Part shown: in pieces, positions 7,692 to 16,161 of the stretch | How the letters are laid out: every line of letters begins with the position of its first letter | Position numbering within the stretch: position 1 is the stretch's first letter | Assembly (NCBI RefSeq): GCF_003609835.1 | Contig: NZ_AP017898.1 | Coordinates: 2,046,001-2,110,000, forward strand | DNA: 64,000 bases | Direction of reading: 5' to 3' | Source of the DNA: Sphingopyxis sp. FD7 | GTDB lineage: Bacteria; Pseudomonadota; Alphaproteobacteria; Sphingomonadales; Sphingomonadaceae | Notes under the pieces: generated by a model | Database searches by the model: none | Seen by the model: the letters and a program-made list of their open reading frames with translations, nothing else | Told to the model about the DNA's origin: nothing | Made by a program: the position numbers and the translations under genes

Positions 7692-9697
7692 TGCTTCCAT
7701 ACCTCCGCCAGTCGGCCGAACAGCGGCGCAAAGACGCTGTCCGGCCGGAAAAATACGGGTGGCGTGCCAATCGGCGCGGAGATCTGGTGAACACCGGGCG
7801 CAAAATCCTCGCCCGTCCAGCAGTGGCGCCACGGCCCCTTGCCGGGAAGGACGACATTGCGTCGCTCGACCCCCTGCTCGACGACTGGCGCCACCAGGAG
7901 GTCCGCACCGTAAAGATACTGATCCTGCACAGTAAAGAGCGTCGGATCGTCCGGGTAGTGGAGGAACAGCGGTCGCTGGGCGGGTAGTCCCCTCTCCTGC
8001 GCCTCGTCGCACAGATGTCGGACATAGGAAGCAAGATGCGCATGGACCCGGCTCCAGCGCGCGAAGCAGGCGAGCAGGTCGGGCGTCGAATCATATTGCA
8101 GATTGTCGTCGGGGCGGTTGCCCTCATGGCTGCGCATCACCGGTGCGAAGGCCGCCAGTTCGCACCAGCGCTGCATCAGCTCCTCGCTCCGCACATTGCC
8201 ATGCAGCGATGTATAGCCGCCGCAGTCCGAATGGCTGTAGGCGTTGCCGACCAGACCCGCCGACAGGGCCGCCGTCAATACCGTCCCGATGCCATCGTGG
8301 CGGGAGAAATCGACGCTCTGGTCGCCGGCCCACAGCAGCGGGCAATACGCCTGAACGCCGGAAAAACCCGCACGCATGAAAAACAGCGCCTCGCCCGTCT
8401 TGCCCCGCGACGCGACAGCCAGGGCGTTGACCTCGGCCCAAAGGACCGGCCAGCGATTATGCGCCTCCATCGGGTCCGACCCGTCGGCGAGCCGGACATC
8501 GGTCGGCAGATATTCCCCGAAATCGGCCATCCATCCCGAAACACCGATGTCGAGCAGCTCGCGACCCAGAATATGCTCGGCGAACCAGTCGCGGGTTGCG
8601 GCGCGCGTGAAATCGAGAACGCCGCAATAAAATTCCCCGAAATCGACGAGATAGATCTCGTCGCTGTCCCGGCGCAGACACAAATGCCCATCGGCTTTCG
8701 CCCGGTCAAAAAGGGTGCCGTCGACCGCCAGATAGGGATTCACATATGCAAGGAAGCGAATGTCGCGTTCGGCCAGCGCCGCGATGCGCGCCCGAAGGTC
8801 GGGATAACGCTGTTCGCTGCGCGCGCCGTGGACCCAGTCCCAGAAAAGCCGACGACCAAAGCTCGTCTCGCGAACACCCGCCCAGTCCTCGCACCATAAT
8901 CCCGACACGGCGGCGCCGGCGTCGAGAAATCGCTCCAGCCGCTCGAAGCTCGACGCACCCGATTTGAGCCCGACGATCGCGCCGCCGATGGCCCAGTCGG
9001 GCAACGCGGGTTGTCGGCCAAATCGTGCCGACAATTGCCCGACCAGCGCCGCCGGATCGTCGGCGGCGAAAAACTCGAACCGCGCCCGCGTTCCCCAATA
9101 TTCGACGCGATGCACGGCCGGATCCGAAAAATCGAGGACGCTATAGCCAAAATCGTCCAGATGAATGGCGATCCATCGGGAGGTCAGGAACGTCGGCTGC
9201 GGATAATTGCTGTTCCAATAATCGCCCCCGGCCATCCCTTCGGCATCCATGATGCGGGTCAGGTCCGTCGACTTGTCACGCCCGACGCCGGGTTCGCTCG
9301 TCCAGATCGGGAATCGGCGGCCCGCCAGCATCAGATAGCTCATCTGCTCGCCGCCACCCCAGACCGCTTCGCCCGGCTCGGCATGGAAATGCGTCGTTAT
9401 CCGGTCGTAGCCGCTCCGCAGAAGCTCGACGCGCAGCGTGCTGCCCGCAATGCCCAGCCGCACCGCCGGCTCGCCCGCGTCGAGCAGGAGCATGTCTGCG
9501 CCGTCGGCGCGCCAGTCGGTGCACAGGATCGCGCCTTCCGGCGAGTCGTCGATCCGGAAATTGCCGCGATACATGGCGATGCTGGGAGCGCCGCGTGCAA
9601 TGGCCACCGCAGGACAATCGAAAGCGTGCCGCAGCACAAGATGCGAGCCGAATCGAAGCTCGAACCCGTCATCTCGCTCATAAAACCGCAATATCAC
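7688..9697 (-). CDS. Sulfoquinovosidase, GH31 (YihQ/SmoI type)
   Basis: 669-aa glycoside hydrolase family 31 protein. The SQase hallmark CEDWAGVRETSFGRRLFWDW carries Arg283 and Trp286, matching the sulfonate-binding R301/W304 of E. coli YihQ. Tyr495 in HSDCGGYTSL matches Y508. The nucleophile is Asp392 in GWMADFGEYLPTD and the acid/base is Asp459 in WAGDQSVD. The pair Lys245/Glu270 replaces the Gln/Gln pair of YihQ, the combination I recall for the divergent A. tumefaciens SQase. The start is GTG at 9697, because GAGAGGAA lies seven bases upstream; an ATG 36 bp further upstream lacks a ribosome site. It is the first gene of the minus-strand operon. It would release SQ from sulfoquinovosyl glycerol. 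No signal peptide is seen, so it acts inside the cell. Confidence 0.92.
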   Translation of the reverse strand: MILRFYERDDGFELRFGSHLVLRHAFDCPAVAIARGAPSIAMYRGNFRIDDSPEGAILCTDWRADGADMLLLDAGEPAVRLGIAGSTLRVELLRSGYDRITTHFHAEPGEAVWGGGEQMSYLMLAGRRFPIWTSEPGVGRDKSTDLTRIMDAEGMAGGDYWNSNYPQPTFLTSRWIAIHLDDFGYSVLDFSDPAVHRVEYWGTRARFEFFAADDPAALVGQLSARFGRQPALPDWAIGGAIVGLKSGASSFERLERFLDAGAAVSGLWCEDWAGVRETSFGRRLFWDWVHGARSEQRYPDLRARIAALAERDIRFLAYVNPYLAVDGTLFDRAKADGHLCLRRDSDEIYLVDFGEFYCGVLDFTRAATRDWFAEHILGRELLDIGVSGWMADFGEYLPTDVRLADGSDPMEAHNRWPVLWAEVNALAVASRGKTGEALFFMRAGFSGVQAYCPLLWAGDQSVDFSRHDGIGTVLTAALSAGLVGNAYSHSDCGGYTSLHGNVRSEELMQRWCELAAFAPVMRSHEGNRPDDNLQYDSTPDLLACFARWSRVHAHLASYVRHLCDEAQERGLPAQRPLFLHYPDDPTLFTVQDQYLYGADLLVAPVVEQGVERRNVVLPGKGPWRHCWTGEDFAPGVHQISAPIGTPPVFFRPDSVFAPLFGRLAEVWKQ

Positions 9698-9760
9698 GCT
9701 TTGCTTCCTCTCGCCGCGCGATTTTTGAACCATAAATCCGGTCTCGCCGCAAGCTCAATG

Positions 9761-9777
9761 TGACACCGCTTGACATA
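9761..9777. promoter_or_regulatory. Candidate operator in the SQase/TonB-receptor intergenic region
   Basis: TGACACCGCTTGACATA lies between the divergent sulfoquinovosidase and TonB-receptor genes. The motif TGACACCG-N3-GACATA recurs at 13661-13677 between the divergent MFS and YeiH genes, with 14 of 17 bases identical. With flanks it forms an imperfect palindrome ATGT...ACAT with a central C-G step, as LacI-family sites often do. The assignment to the LacI regulator of the locus is inference. The plus-strand TTGACA inside it could also serve as a -35 element. Confidence 0.55.
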
Positions 9778-9879
9778 TAGGGTCGACGGGAGCATGCAAT
9801 GGCGAAACAAGAGGCGCTTTCCCTGTGGTCGGCCGCGGCCGCGGAAACGCGCCCGAACCGCTTGTGGGAGGAGAATGCC

Positions 9880-12192
9880 ATGCGTGCGTCCAGCTTTACC
9901 CTTATGCGTGCCGTGCCCGTCACGGTCAGCGCGATCGCGATCGCCTTCGCTACATCCGCCCAGGCGCAGGAGGTCGAAGAAATCATCGTCACCGCGCAAA
10001 AGGTCGAGGAAAATGTCCAGAAGGTTCCGATCGCGATCACCGCGGTGTCCGGCGACCGCCTCGAAGCAACCGGCACGACCAGCCTGGAGGGGATCACGCG
10101 CATCGTTCCGTCGGTGACCTTCCGCAAGGGCACGACAAGCGCGAACAGCGCCATTGTGATGCGCGGCGTCGGGACGATCACTTTTTCGATCGCCGCCGAA
10201 CCGAGCGTATCGACCGTGGTCGACGGCATCGTGCTCAGTCGCTCGGGCCAGGCCTTCATGGACCTCGTCGATGCCGAACGTCTTGAGGTGCTGCGCGGGC
10301 CGCAGGGAACGCTGTTCGGAAAAAACGCGTCGGCGGGGCTCGTCAATATCGTATCGAAGGGCGGCACGGATCAGCTCGAAGCCGAAGCCAAGGCCGAATG
10401 GTTTGAAGGCGACGAGTATCGCGCGCGCGCGTCGGTGGCGGGACCGCTCGGCGGCGACTGGAGCGGCCGGGTCACCGGATTCTATGGCAGCTACGACGGC
10501 AACATCACCAACATCAACGGCGGCCGCAACCGCAAGGTCAACGGGTACGAACATTGGGGCGCGCGCGGCATCATGGACTATCGCGGCGATGGCGCACGCC
10601 TGCGCTTCATTGCCGACTATTTCAAAGCCGACGACGATTGTTGCGCCGACGTGACGGGGGCCAGCCGCGGCGCGGTGCTCGATGCCGAACTCGACCTGCC
10701 CCGCGGTGTGGCGCTCGGCGAGAAGCAGCGCTTCATCAATCACAATCTTGTGACGCAAACGCGCGACAAGCAGTGGAGTCTGACCGCCAGCGGGGATTTC
10801 GACCTCTCCGACACTCACACGCTCAGCGTCGTCGCCGGCTATCGTAATTGGGAGAATGAAGAGATTCGCGAGGGGGATTTCCTGCCTCGCGCGATCGTGG
10901 GCACGGCGGAGCTGCACGACGACGGCCTCGTCAAAACGCAGCAATTCTCGGTCGAGGCGCGCGTCGCTTCCGACCAGTCAATGCCCTTTTTCTATCAGAT
11001 CGGGGCCTTTGCCTGGCATTCCGACAACAAGCAGGATTTCACACGTCGCGACATCAGCTGCGCCACCTCGACGCTGCCGGTCGATCCGGCGACGGGTGCG
11101 CGGCCCTGCAACGTCAACGATACGGTCAACACGCTGTTCCCGACGGCGACCTCCAACAGCGACGTCAATTCGACCAACTTCGCGCTGTTCGGGCAGGCGA
11201 CCTATCGCTTCAGCGACCTGATCGCGCTGACGGGGGGGCTTCGCTACACCTGGGACGATCTGAGCTTCACGCACGTCCGCGCACCCGGCGTCAACGCGGC
11301 GACGGGTCTGCCGGCGACGGGTCCGGGCATTTCGGGCAGCCCCGCGGGCGGCACCGTCGCATCGGGCGGCACGGGGCTGAACACCTCGAGCGGGTCGAGC
11401 AGCAACGGCAATCTGTCGGGCAAGGCCGTGCTCCAGTTCACCCCTTCCGACGACATCATGCTCTATGGCAGCTACACGCGCGGCTACAAGGGACCGGCGT
11501 TCAACGTCTTCTTCAACCATACGGCGCCGACCAACGCGGTTCCGATCGACGAAGAAACGTCGGATGCGTTCGAGATCGGCGTCAAATCGCGCTTCCTCGA
11601 CAACAAGGTCCAGCTCAACCTTGCGGGCTTCAGCGTCGAATATGACGGCTTCCAGGCAAACAATTTCGTGCTTTTGAACGGAGCCGTCGTCACGAACCTG
11701 ACCAACGCCGGCACGGTGAAGAGCGAGGGGTTCGAGGCGGACCTCACGGCTGTCCCGGCGGACGGGCTGACGCTGCGCGGAAGCGCCGCCTATGCCGATG
11801 CGAAAGTCAAAAGGTTCAACCCCAACCCGTTGACCAACGCGCCCGATGCGCGTGATGGAACGCGGCTCCCGCTCGCACCGAGGTTCACCTACACGCTCGG
11901 GGCCGACTATGAAGTTCCTGTTGGCGGCCTGATGCTCTATCTCGGCACCGACTATCGCCATGTATCGAAGCAGTTTTCCGATCTCGGCGAACAGGGCGTT
12001 ATTGACGCCTATGGCCAATGGAATGCGTCGATCGGCATTTCGGATGCCGAGGACCGTTATCGCCTGACCTTCCATGCCCGGAACATCAGCGACGAAAGCT
12101 ACGTTCTGCTCAACGTCTCGAACGGCCAGCGCCTGCAGATTCCGCGCGACGCCGACCGCTATTTTGGCGTGAGCTTGCGAGCGCGCATGTAA
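9880..12192 (+). CDS. TonB-dependent outer membrane receptor
   Basis: 770-aa outer membrane receptor. A signal peptide ends about AFATSAQAQ, followed at once by the TonB box EVEEIIVTAQKVEE. The plug domain has the usual LEGITRIVPSVTFR and LRGPQGTLFGKNASAGLVNI segments. The beta-barrel ends in YFGVSLRARM, and about 30 aromatic-rich strands are spread along the chain. The start is the ATG at 9880, with GGAGGAG eight bases upstream; an ATG at 9799 in the same frame would put 27 unlike residues before the signal peptide. It is divergent from the SQ operon and shares its regulatory region, so it is the likely outer membrane port for SQ or sulfoquinovosyl glycerol. The ligand is inferred from context only. 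Confidence 0.93.
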   Translation: MRASSFTLMRAVPVTVSAIAIAFATSAQAQEVEEIIVTAQKVEENVQKVPIAITAVSGDRLEATGTTSLEGITRIVPSVTFRKGTTSANSAIVMRGVGTITFSIAAEPSVSTVVDGIVLSRSGQAFMDLVDAERLEVLRGPQGTLFGKNASAGLVNIVSKGGTDQLEAEAKAEWFEGDEYRARASVAGPLGGDWSGRVTGFYGSYDGNITNINGGRNRKVNGYEHWGARGIMDYRGDGARLRFIADYFKADDDCCADVTGASRGAVLDAELDLPRGVALGEKQRFINHNLVTQTRDKQWSLTASGDFDLSDTHTLSVVAGYRNWENEEIREGDFLPRAIVGTAELHDDGLVKTQQFSVEARVASDQSMPFFYQIGAFAWHSDNKQDFTRRDISCATSTLPVDPATGARPCNVNDTVNTLFPTATSNSDVNSTNFALFGQATYRFSDLIALTGGLRYTWDDLSFTHVRAPGVNAATGLPATGPGISGSPAGGTVASGGTGLNTSSGSSSNGNLSGKAVLQFTPSDDIMLYGSYTRGYKGPAFNVFFNHTAPTNAVPIDEETSDAFEIGVKSRFLDNKVQLNLAGFSVEYDGFQANNFVLLNGAVVTNLTNAGTVKSEGFEADLTAVPADGLTLRGSAAYADAKVKRFNPNPLTNAPDARDGTRLPLAPRFTYTLGADYEVPVGGLMLYLGTDYRHVSKQFSDLGEQGVIDAYGQWNASIGISDAEDRYRLTFHARNISDESYVLLNVSNGQRLQIPRDADRYFGVSLRARM

Positions 12193-12248
12193 CCGGCTGC
12201 GCCCGCCGCCTCCGGCGGGCGCCGCTTCCCGGCGTCTTCCGGGACCAC

Positions 12249-12278
12249 CCTCCCGCGATCATCGCGGGAGGTTTTTTT
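12249..12278 (+). terminator. Rho-independent terminator after the TonB receptor gene
   Basis: The inverted repeat CCTCCCGCGAT / ATCGCGGGAGG (12249-12271) is followed by seven T (12272-12278). It ends the TonB-receptor transcript. The MFS gene converges from the other side with its stop at 12352. Confidence 0.85.
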
Positions 12279-12351
12279 GTGGCTTGCCGACGAACGCCGC
12301 CGCGCGTCGGCAACCGGCGTGCGCCGCCGGCGGCGCTGCGCCGGCGCCGAT

Positions 12352-13587
12352 TTATTCGTGCGCCTGCGCAAGTTCCAGCCGGGGCACGATAAGATGGATC
12401 ACCAGCAGCGCGGCAAGATAGGCAAGGCTGCAGATTGCAAAGAGCGGTCCATAGCCGAGCCCGTTTCCGAGCGACCAGCCGGCGAACTCGATGATCGCGG
12501 TGCCCGACAAATTGCCGGCGACCGCCCCGAGCGCGATGACGGTCGCGACGCGGAGCGGCGGGATGATGTCGGCGGTCATGCCAAAGATGTTCGTCGAAAA
12601 ACCCTGATGCGCGAACAGTCCGACACCGACGAACAACGCGGCGACCCAGGGATTGGCAGTGTACATGGCAAGCGGCATGACCAGCACCGCAAGCGCGAAG
12701 ATGAACATCGACAGCTTGCGCGCGCGATTGACCGAGAAACCGCGACCGAGAAGGATCGGATAGAGCGCTCCCGACATGACGGCGCCAAGAGCTGCGAGCG
12801 TGAAGACGATCGCGATGGGCAGGCCGAGCGAGCCTTGACTCATTCCGAACTCGCGATTGAAAAAGTCCGGCATCCAGAAAAGCACGAACCACCAGACGCA
12901 ATCGGTGCAGAATTTGGCACCCACCACGGCCCAGGTCCGTCGGTCGCGGAGCAGCGGGCGCCAGGCGACCTTGGCGCGTTCGGGAAGGTCGCCCAGCGGC
13001 CGCATTTTGCGCATCGCGGGAAGCCAGAACGCAAGCCACACGAACCCCAGCGCCCCCGTGACGATGAACGCCGCCTTCCAGCCGAAGGCAAGCGCCAGCG
13101 GCGGGATCAGAAGCGGCGTGACTATCGCGCCGATGTTCGGTGCGGTATTGATCAGTCCGATCGCCATATTGCGCTGCCGCACGGGGAGATAGGTCGCCGC
13201 AGTCTTGATACCGGCAGGCGTGCTGACCGATTCCCCGACCGCCAGCACGACGCGCGCCGCAACGAACTGCTGGACGCTTTGCGCAAGCGCGTGCGCCATC
13301 CCGGCCAGGCTCCAGACGGATATCGCGATCGCATAGGCCCAACGCACGCCCAGACGATCGACGAACCACCCCACACCGAGAAGCGCCGCGGCCGCGGCAA
13401 TCTGGAAGGTCGAGCCCAGATGCGCATAATCCGAATCGCTCCAGCCGAATTCGGCTTCCAGCGTCGGCTTCAGAAGGGCAAGGACCTGCCGGTCGACATA
13501 GTTCAGCGCATTTCCCAGGAAAAGCAGCGTGACCAGCACGATCGCGATCCGCGTCGAACGGTCCCCCTGCGTTGCTGCCGTCGTCAT
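12352..13587 (-). CDS. MFS transporter, ACS/ExuT-like sugar-acid permease
   Basis: 411-aa major facilitator protein with about 12 hydrophobic segments in two halves. The first half begins IVLVTLLFLGNALNYVDRQV, with the NYVDR motif typical of the anion:cation symporter (ExuT/GudP) branch, and has a loop motif GWFVDRLGVRWAYA between helices 2 and 3. The start ATG at 13587 has GGGAGAGAG just upstream, and 13 residues of upstream frame are discarded. This branch imports hexuronates and related acidic sugars, which suits anionic sulfoquinovose. It sits between the TonB receptor and the divergent YeiH gene and shares the 17-bp motif in its promoter region. Substrate is inferred. Confidence 0.88.
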   Translation of the reverse strand: MTTAATQGDRSTRIAIVLVTLLFLGNALNYVDRQVLALLKPTLEAEFGWSDSDYAHLGSTFQIAAAAALLGVGWFVDRLGVRWAYAIAISVWSLAGMAHALAQSVQQFVAARVVLAVGESVSTPAGIKTAATYLPVRQRNMAIGLINTAPNIGAIVTPLLIPPLALAFGWKAAFIVTGALGFVWLAFWLPAMRKMRPLGDLPERAKVAWRPLLRDRRTWAVVGAKFCTDCVWWFVLFWMPDFFNREFGMSQGSLGLPIAIVFTLAALGAVMSGALYPILLGRGFSVNRARKLSMFIFALAVLVMPLAMYTANPWVAALFVGVGLFAHQGFSTNIFGMTADIIPPLRVATVIALGAVAGNLSGTAIIEFAGWSLGNGLGYGPLFAICSLAYLAALLVIHLIVPRLELAQAHE

Positions 13588-13660
13588 GGCCTCTCTCCCT
13601 TGCCATTTTGCTGTTTCGACTTGCAACCTAGCGCGCGCTGCCGATAAGGGAAGGAAAATA

Positions 13661-13677
13661 TGACACCGTAGGACATA
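13661..13677. promoter_or_regulatory. Second copy of the candidate SQ-locus operator
   Basis: TGACACCGTAGGACATA lies between the divergent MFS (start 13587) and YeiH genes. It matches the copy at 9761-9777 at 14 of 17 positions, differing only in the N3 centre. Two copies in two divergent promoter regions of one locus suggest a common regulator, most simply the LacI protein. Confidence 0.55.
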
Positions 13678-13766
13678 AGGTGAAAGACTGCGAAGCGATG
13701 TTGCGCGGCCCCGCCCCTGCCGAGCCGTATTGCGGGGATTTATTCGGCGAAATCCACCTGGCGGAC

Positions 13767-14780
13767 ATGGCCGACGCCGCTCCGGGGCCGGGAATCGTCC
13801 AGTATTTCCCTGGTCTGGCGATCTGCGCCGTGGCTGCCGGCGCGGCCGGATGGCTTTCGGACCATTATGGCGTCCCCGTCATCCTGCTCGGCCTGCTCAT
13901 CGGACTTGCCCTGAACTTCATCGCGCGCGACCCGCGCACCCATCGCGGACTCGACCTCGCCTCGCATGGCTTTCTGAGGATCGGAATTGTGCTCCTTGGA
14001 TTTCAGGTCAGCATTGCGCAGATCGTCGCGCTGGGCGTCCTGCCCTTTGTCGCGCTGCTGATTATCATGGCGGCTGCTTTCGCGGGAGGCCTTGTCGGCG
14101 CCCGCATCGCGCGTCAATCGCGATACGCGGGTCTGCTCGCCGGCGGGGCGACGGCAGTTTGCGGCGCCAGCGCGGCGCTCGCCCTCTACGGCATCGTCGG
14201 CAAGGAACGGCTCAGCCAGGCGCAATTTGCACTGACATTGGTGGGTGTGTCGATGGCGAGCGCGCTCGCCATGTCGCTCTATCCCGCCATTGCGGCCGAG
14301 CTGGACCTCAGCGATGCACAGGCCGGCTATCTGATCGGCGCGTCGATCCACGATGTCGGCCAGGCGATCGGCGGCGCCTATACCATTTCGGATGCCGCGG
14401 GTGCCGATGCCACGATCGTCAAGCTGGCGCGCGTTACCCTGCTGGCGCCCGTCGCGCTGCTTGTTTCGCTGATGATCGGCCCGGCGCGCGCCGGCTCGCC
14501 GCGGCCAAGTTGGCGGCGCCTGGCCATGCCGTGGTTCATCACGCTCTTCCTTGCCTTCGTCGTGCTCAACAGCCTGGTCGACCTTCCCGCCGTTGCGGCG
14601 ACCAATGCGCTTGCCGCGTCCAAGGCGCTGCTGCTGCTCGCCGTGACGGCCACCGCCATGCGTTCGCGCACCGACCTCCTGCTCGACCTCGGCTGGCGGG
14701 CCGCCGCTCCTGTGGCGACGGCTTCGCTGGCAAGCTTTGCCGCCGCGCTGGCCCTGGTGATGATCGGGGCGAACGGCTGA
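13767..14780 (+). CDS. YeiH-family anion exporter (putative sulfite/sulfate efflux)
   Basis: 337-aa integral membrane protein of the PF03601 family (YeiH, putative sulfate exporter). It has ten or so hydrophobic segments, the family signature LAGGATAVCGASAALALYG, and the ASIHDVGQAIGGAYTIS segment matching YeiH STVHEVAQVVAAGHAIS. The start is uncertain: ATG 13767 gives an N-terminus like E. coli YeiH. ATG 13698 and GTG 13680 are in frame, but 13680 lies two bases after the putative operator. It is divergent from the MFS gene. Desulfonation of SQ yields toxic sulfite, so an anion exporter here fits the pathway. Transport of sulfite is inference. Confidence 0.82.
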   Translation: MADAAPGPGIVQYFPGLAICAVAAGAAGWLSDHYGVPVILLGLLIGLALNFIARDPRTHRGLDLASHGFLRIGIVLLGFQVSIAQIVALGVLPFVALLIIMAAAFAGGLVGARIARQSRYAGLLAGGATAVCGASAALALYGIVGKERLSQAQFALTLVGVSMASALAMSLYPAIAAELDLSDAQAGYLIGASIHDVGQAIGGAYTISDAAGADATIVKLARVTLLAPVALLVSLMIGPARAGSPRPSWRRLAMPWFITLFLAFVVLNSLVDLPAVAATNALAASKALLLLAVTATAMRSRTDLLLDLGWRAAAPVATASLASFAAALALVMIGANG

Positions 14781-14799
14781 GGCGTCGCCCCTCGGAAGG

Positions 14800-16113
14800 T
14801 CAGAGCCCGTCGACGGGTCGGATCGCACCCCTGACGCGGTCGAACTGGGCCGCAACGTGGCGCGCATAGGGGAGGCCTTCGTCGCGGATCACCAGTTCGT
14901 TCCCGGCCCATTCGACGATCGCACGGCGCTCGTAATCGGCCAGCGCCGCGCGCGCGGCCATCCGCCACGTCTTGCCGACAGAAGTTCGCCCGCGACACAG
15001 AAGGTCACAAATATGCGCGGCGCGCAACCGCTCCGCATCGGTGACGGCTACACCGCGCGCTGTCGGCGGTCGCCCTTCGCTCACCCTGTCGCGATAGGGG
15101 CCCGCGCGCTTCTCATTCTGGACAAGAAGGTCCGGAAAGCGACTGATCGCGCTCGCGCCGAAACCGAGCAGCACGGGAGCCGTATCTTCGGTAAATCCCT
15201 GGAAATTGCGGCTGACGCGTCCCTCGCGCGCCGCGATCGCCAACGGATCTTCGTCGCGCGCAAAATGGTCGAAGCCGATGGAGGCATAACCCGCGGCGGT
15301 CAGCCGGTGGAAGCCCAGCTCGGCCTGCTCGAAACGCAGCCGCTGGTCGGGGAGGGTCGCTTCCTCAATCTGTCGCTGCCGCGGGATCATATCGGGCAGG
15401 TGGGCATAGCCGAACAGCGCGATCCGGCTTGGCGCGAGTCGGATCGTTTCGTCGAGGGTCGCATCGAGATCGTCCAGCGTCTGCCCCGGCAGCCCGTACA
15501 TCAGGTCGAAATTGATCGCCTCGATGCCGCGGAGGCGAAGCCCGGCGACGACACGCTCGATGTGCGAAAGCGGCTGGATGCGCCCGATCGCCTGCTGAAC
15601 ATGTGGGGCAAAGGTCTGGACGCCCAGGCTGACGCGCGTAACGCGCGCGGCGGCGAGCACCAGCGCCCATTCGGCGTCGAATCCGCGCGGATCCAGCTCG
15701 ATCGAGATGTCGGGGCGGTGGCAATCGAAAACGGTCAGGATACGATCGAGCAGGCGGACCAGTTCGACGGGCGCAATCGCATTGGGGCTGCCACCGCCAA
15801 AGGCGATGCGCTGCACGCGCCCGCGCCCGCCGAGCCGCTTCGCCACAAGCGCAATCTCGGCGCGAAGCGCTGCCAGATAGTCGGCCAGCCGCTGCCTGCG
15901 CCCGGCCGCACCGGTATTGCAACCGCAATACCAGCATATCTGTTCGCAAAAGGGGATATGGACATAAAGCGAGATCGGCGTCGCCGCCTCGACCCGGTCG
16001 AGCGCGCGCAGATAATCCTCGGCGCCGACGTCGCCGGTGAACTCCATCGCGGTGGGATAGCTGGTGTAGCGTGGCACCGGTTTGGCCAGCAGTTCGGAAT
16101 GATAGGTCCACAT
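14800..16113 (-). CDS. hemN: Oxygen-independent coproporphyrinogen III dehydrogenase
   Basis: 437-aa radical SAM enzyme that decarboxylates coproporphyrinogen III to protoporphyrinogen IX without oxygen, in the cytosol. The protein opens with the HemN sequence VPRYTSYPTAMEF, then YVHIPFCEQICWYCGC containing the CX3CX2C cluster plus the extra Cys. Further family features are IAFGGGSPN, ELDPRGFDAEW, SLGVQTF and the C-terminal HemN domain. The upstream FNR box at 16148-16161 is 35 bp from the ATG, which indicates induction at low oxygen together with the cbb3 oxidase that needs its heme. Confidence 0.96.
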   Translation of the reverse strand: MWTYHSELLAKPVPRYTSYPTAMEFTGDVGAEDYLRALDRVEAATPISLYVHIPFCEQICWYCGCNTGAAGRRQRLADYLAALRAEIALVAKRLGGRGRVQRIAFGGGSPNAIAPVELVRLLDRILTVFDCHRPDISIELDPRGFDAEWALVLAAARVTRVSLGVQTFAPHVQQAIGRIQPLSHIERVVAGLRLRGIEAINFDLMYGLPGQTLDDLDATLDETIRLAPSRIALFGYAHLPDMIPRQRQIEEATLPDQRLRFEQAELGFHRLTAAGYASIGFDHFARDEDPLAIAAREGRVSRNFQGFTEDTAPVLLGFGASAISRFPDLLVQNEKRAGPYRDRVSEGRPPTARGVAVTDAERLRAAHICDLLCRGRTSVGKTWRMAARAALADYERRAIVEWAGNELVIRDEGLPYARHVAAQFDRVRGAIRPVDGL

Positions 16114-16147
16114 GCCCGCCTCCTAATCGCGCTGGCCCGGTGTGGCA

Positions 16148-16161
16148 TTGATCGGAATCAA
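16148..16161. promoter_or_regulatory. FNR/anaerobox upstream of hemN
   Basis: TTGATCGGAATCAA is a perfect TTGAT-N4-ATCAA palindrome, 35 bp from the hemN ATG. The FnrL-type regulator encoded at 25211-25900 is the natural binder. Confidence 0.88.

Noticed and set aside
7688-9697. Reading the GH31 gene as an ordinary alpha-glucosidase or xylosidase
   Set aside because: The Arg-x-x-Trp and Tyr sulfonate residues and the Lys/Glu pair match SQases, and the operon contains desulfonation enzymes.
9799-9879. Upstream ATG at 9799 for the TonB receptor
   Set aside because: It would place 27 non-signal residues before a good signal peptide; GGAGGAG is correctly placed before the ATG at 9880.
12277-13647. 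A 456-codon plus-strand frame opposite the MFS gene
   Set aside because: Charged low-complexity product with no hydrophobic or domain pattern; the opposite strand codes for a clear 12-span transporter with a ribosome site.
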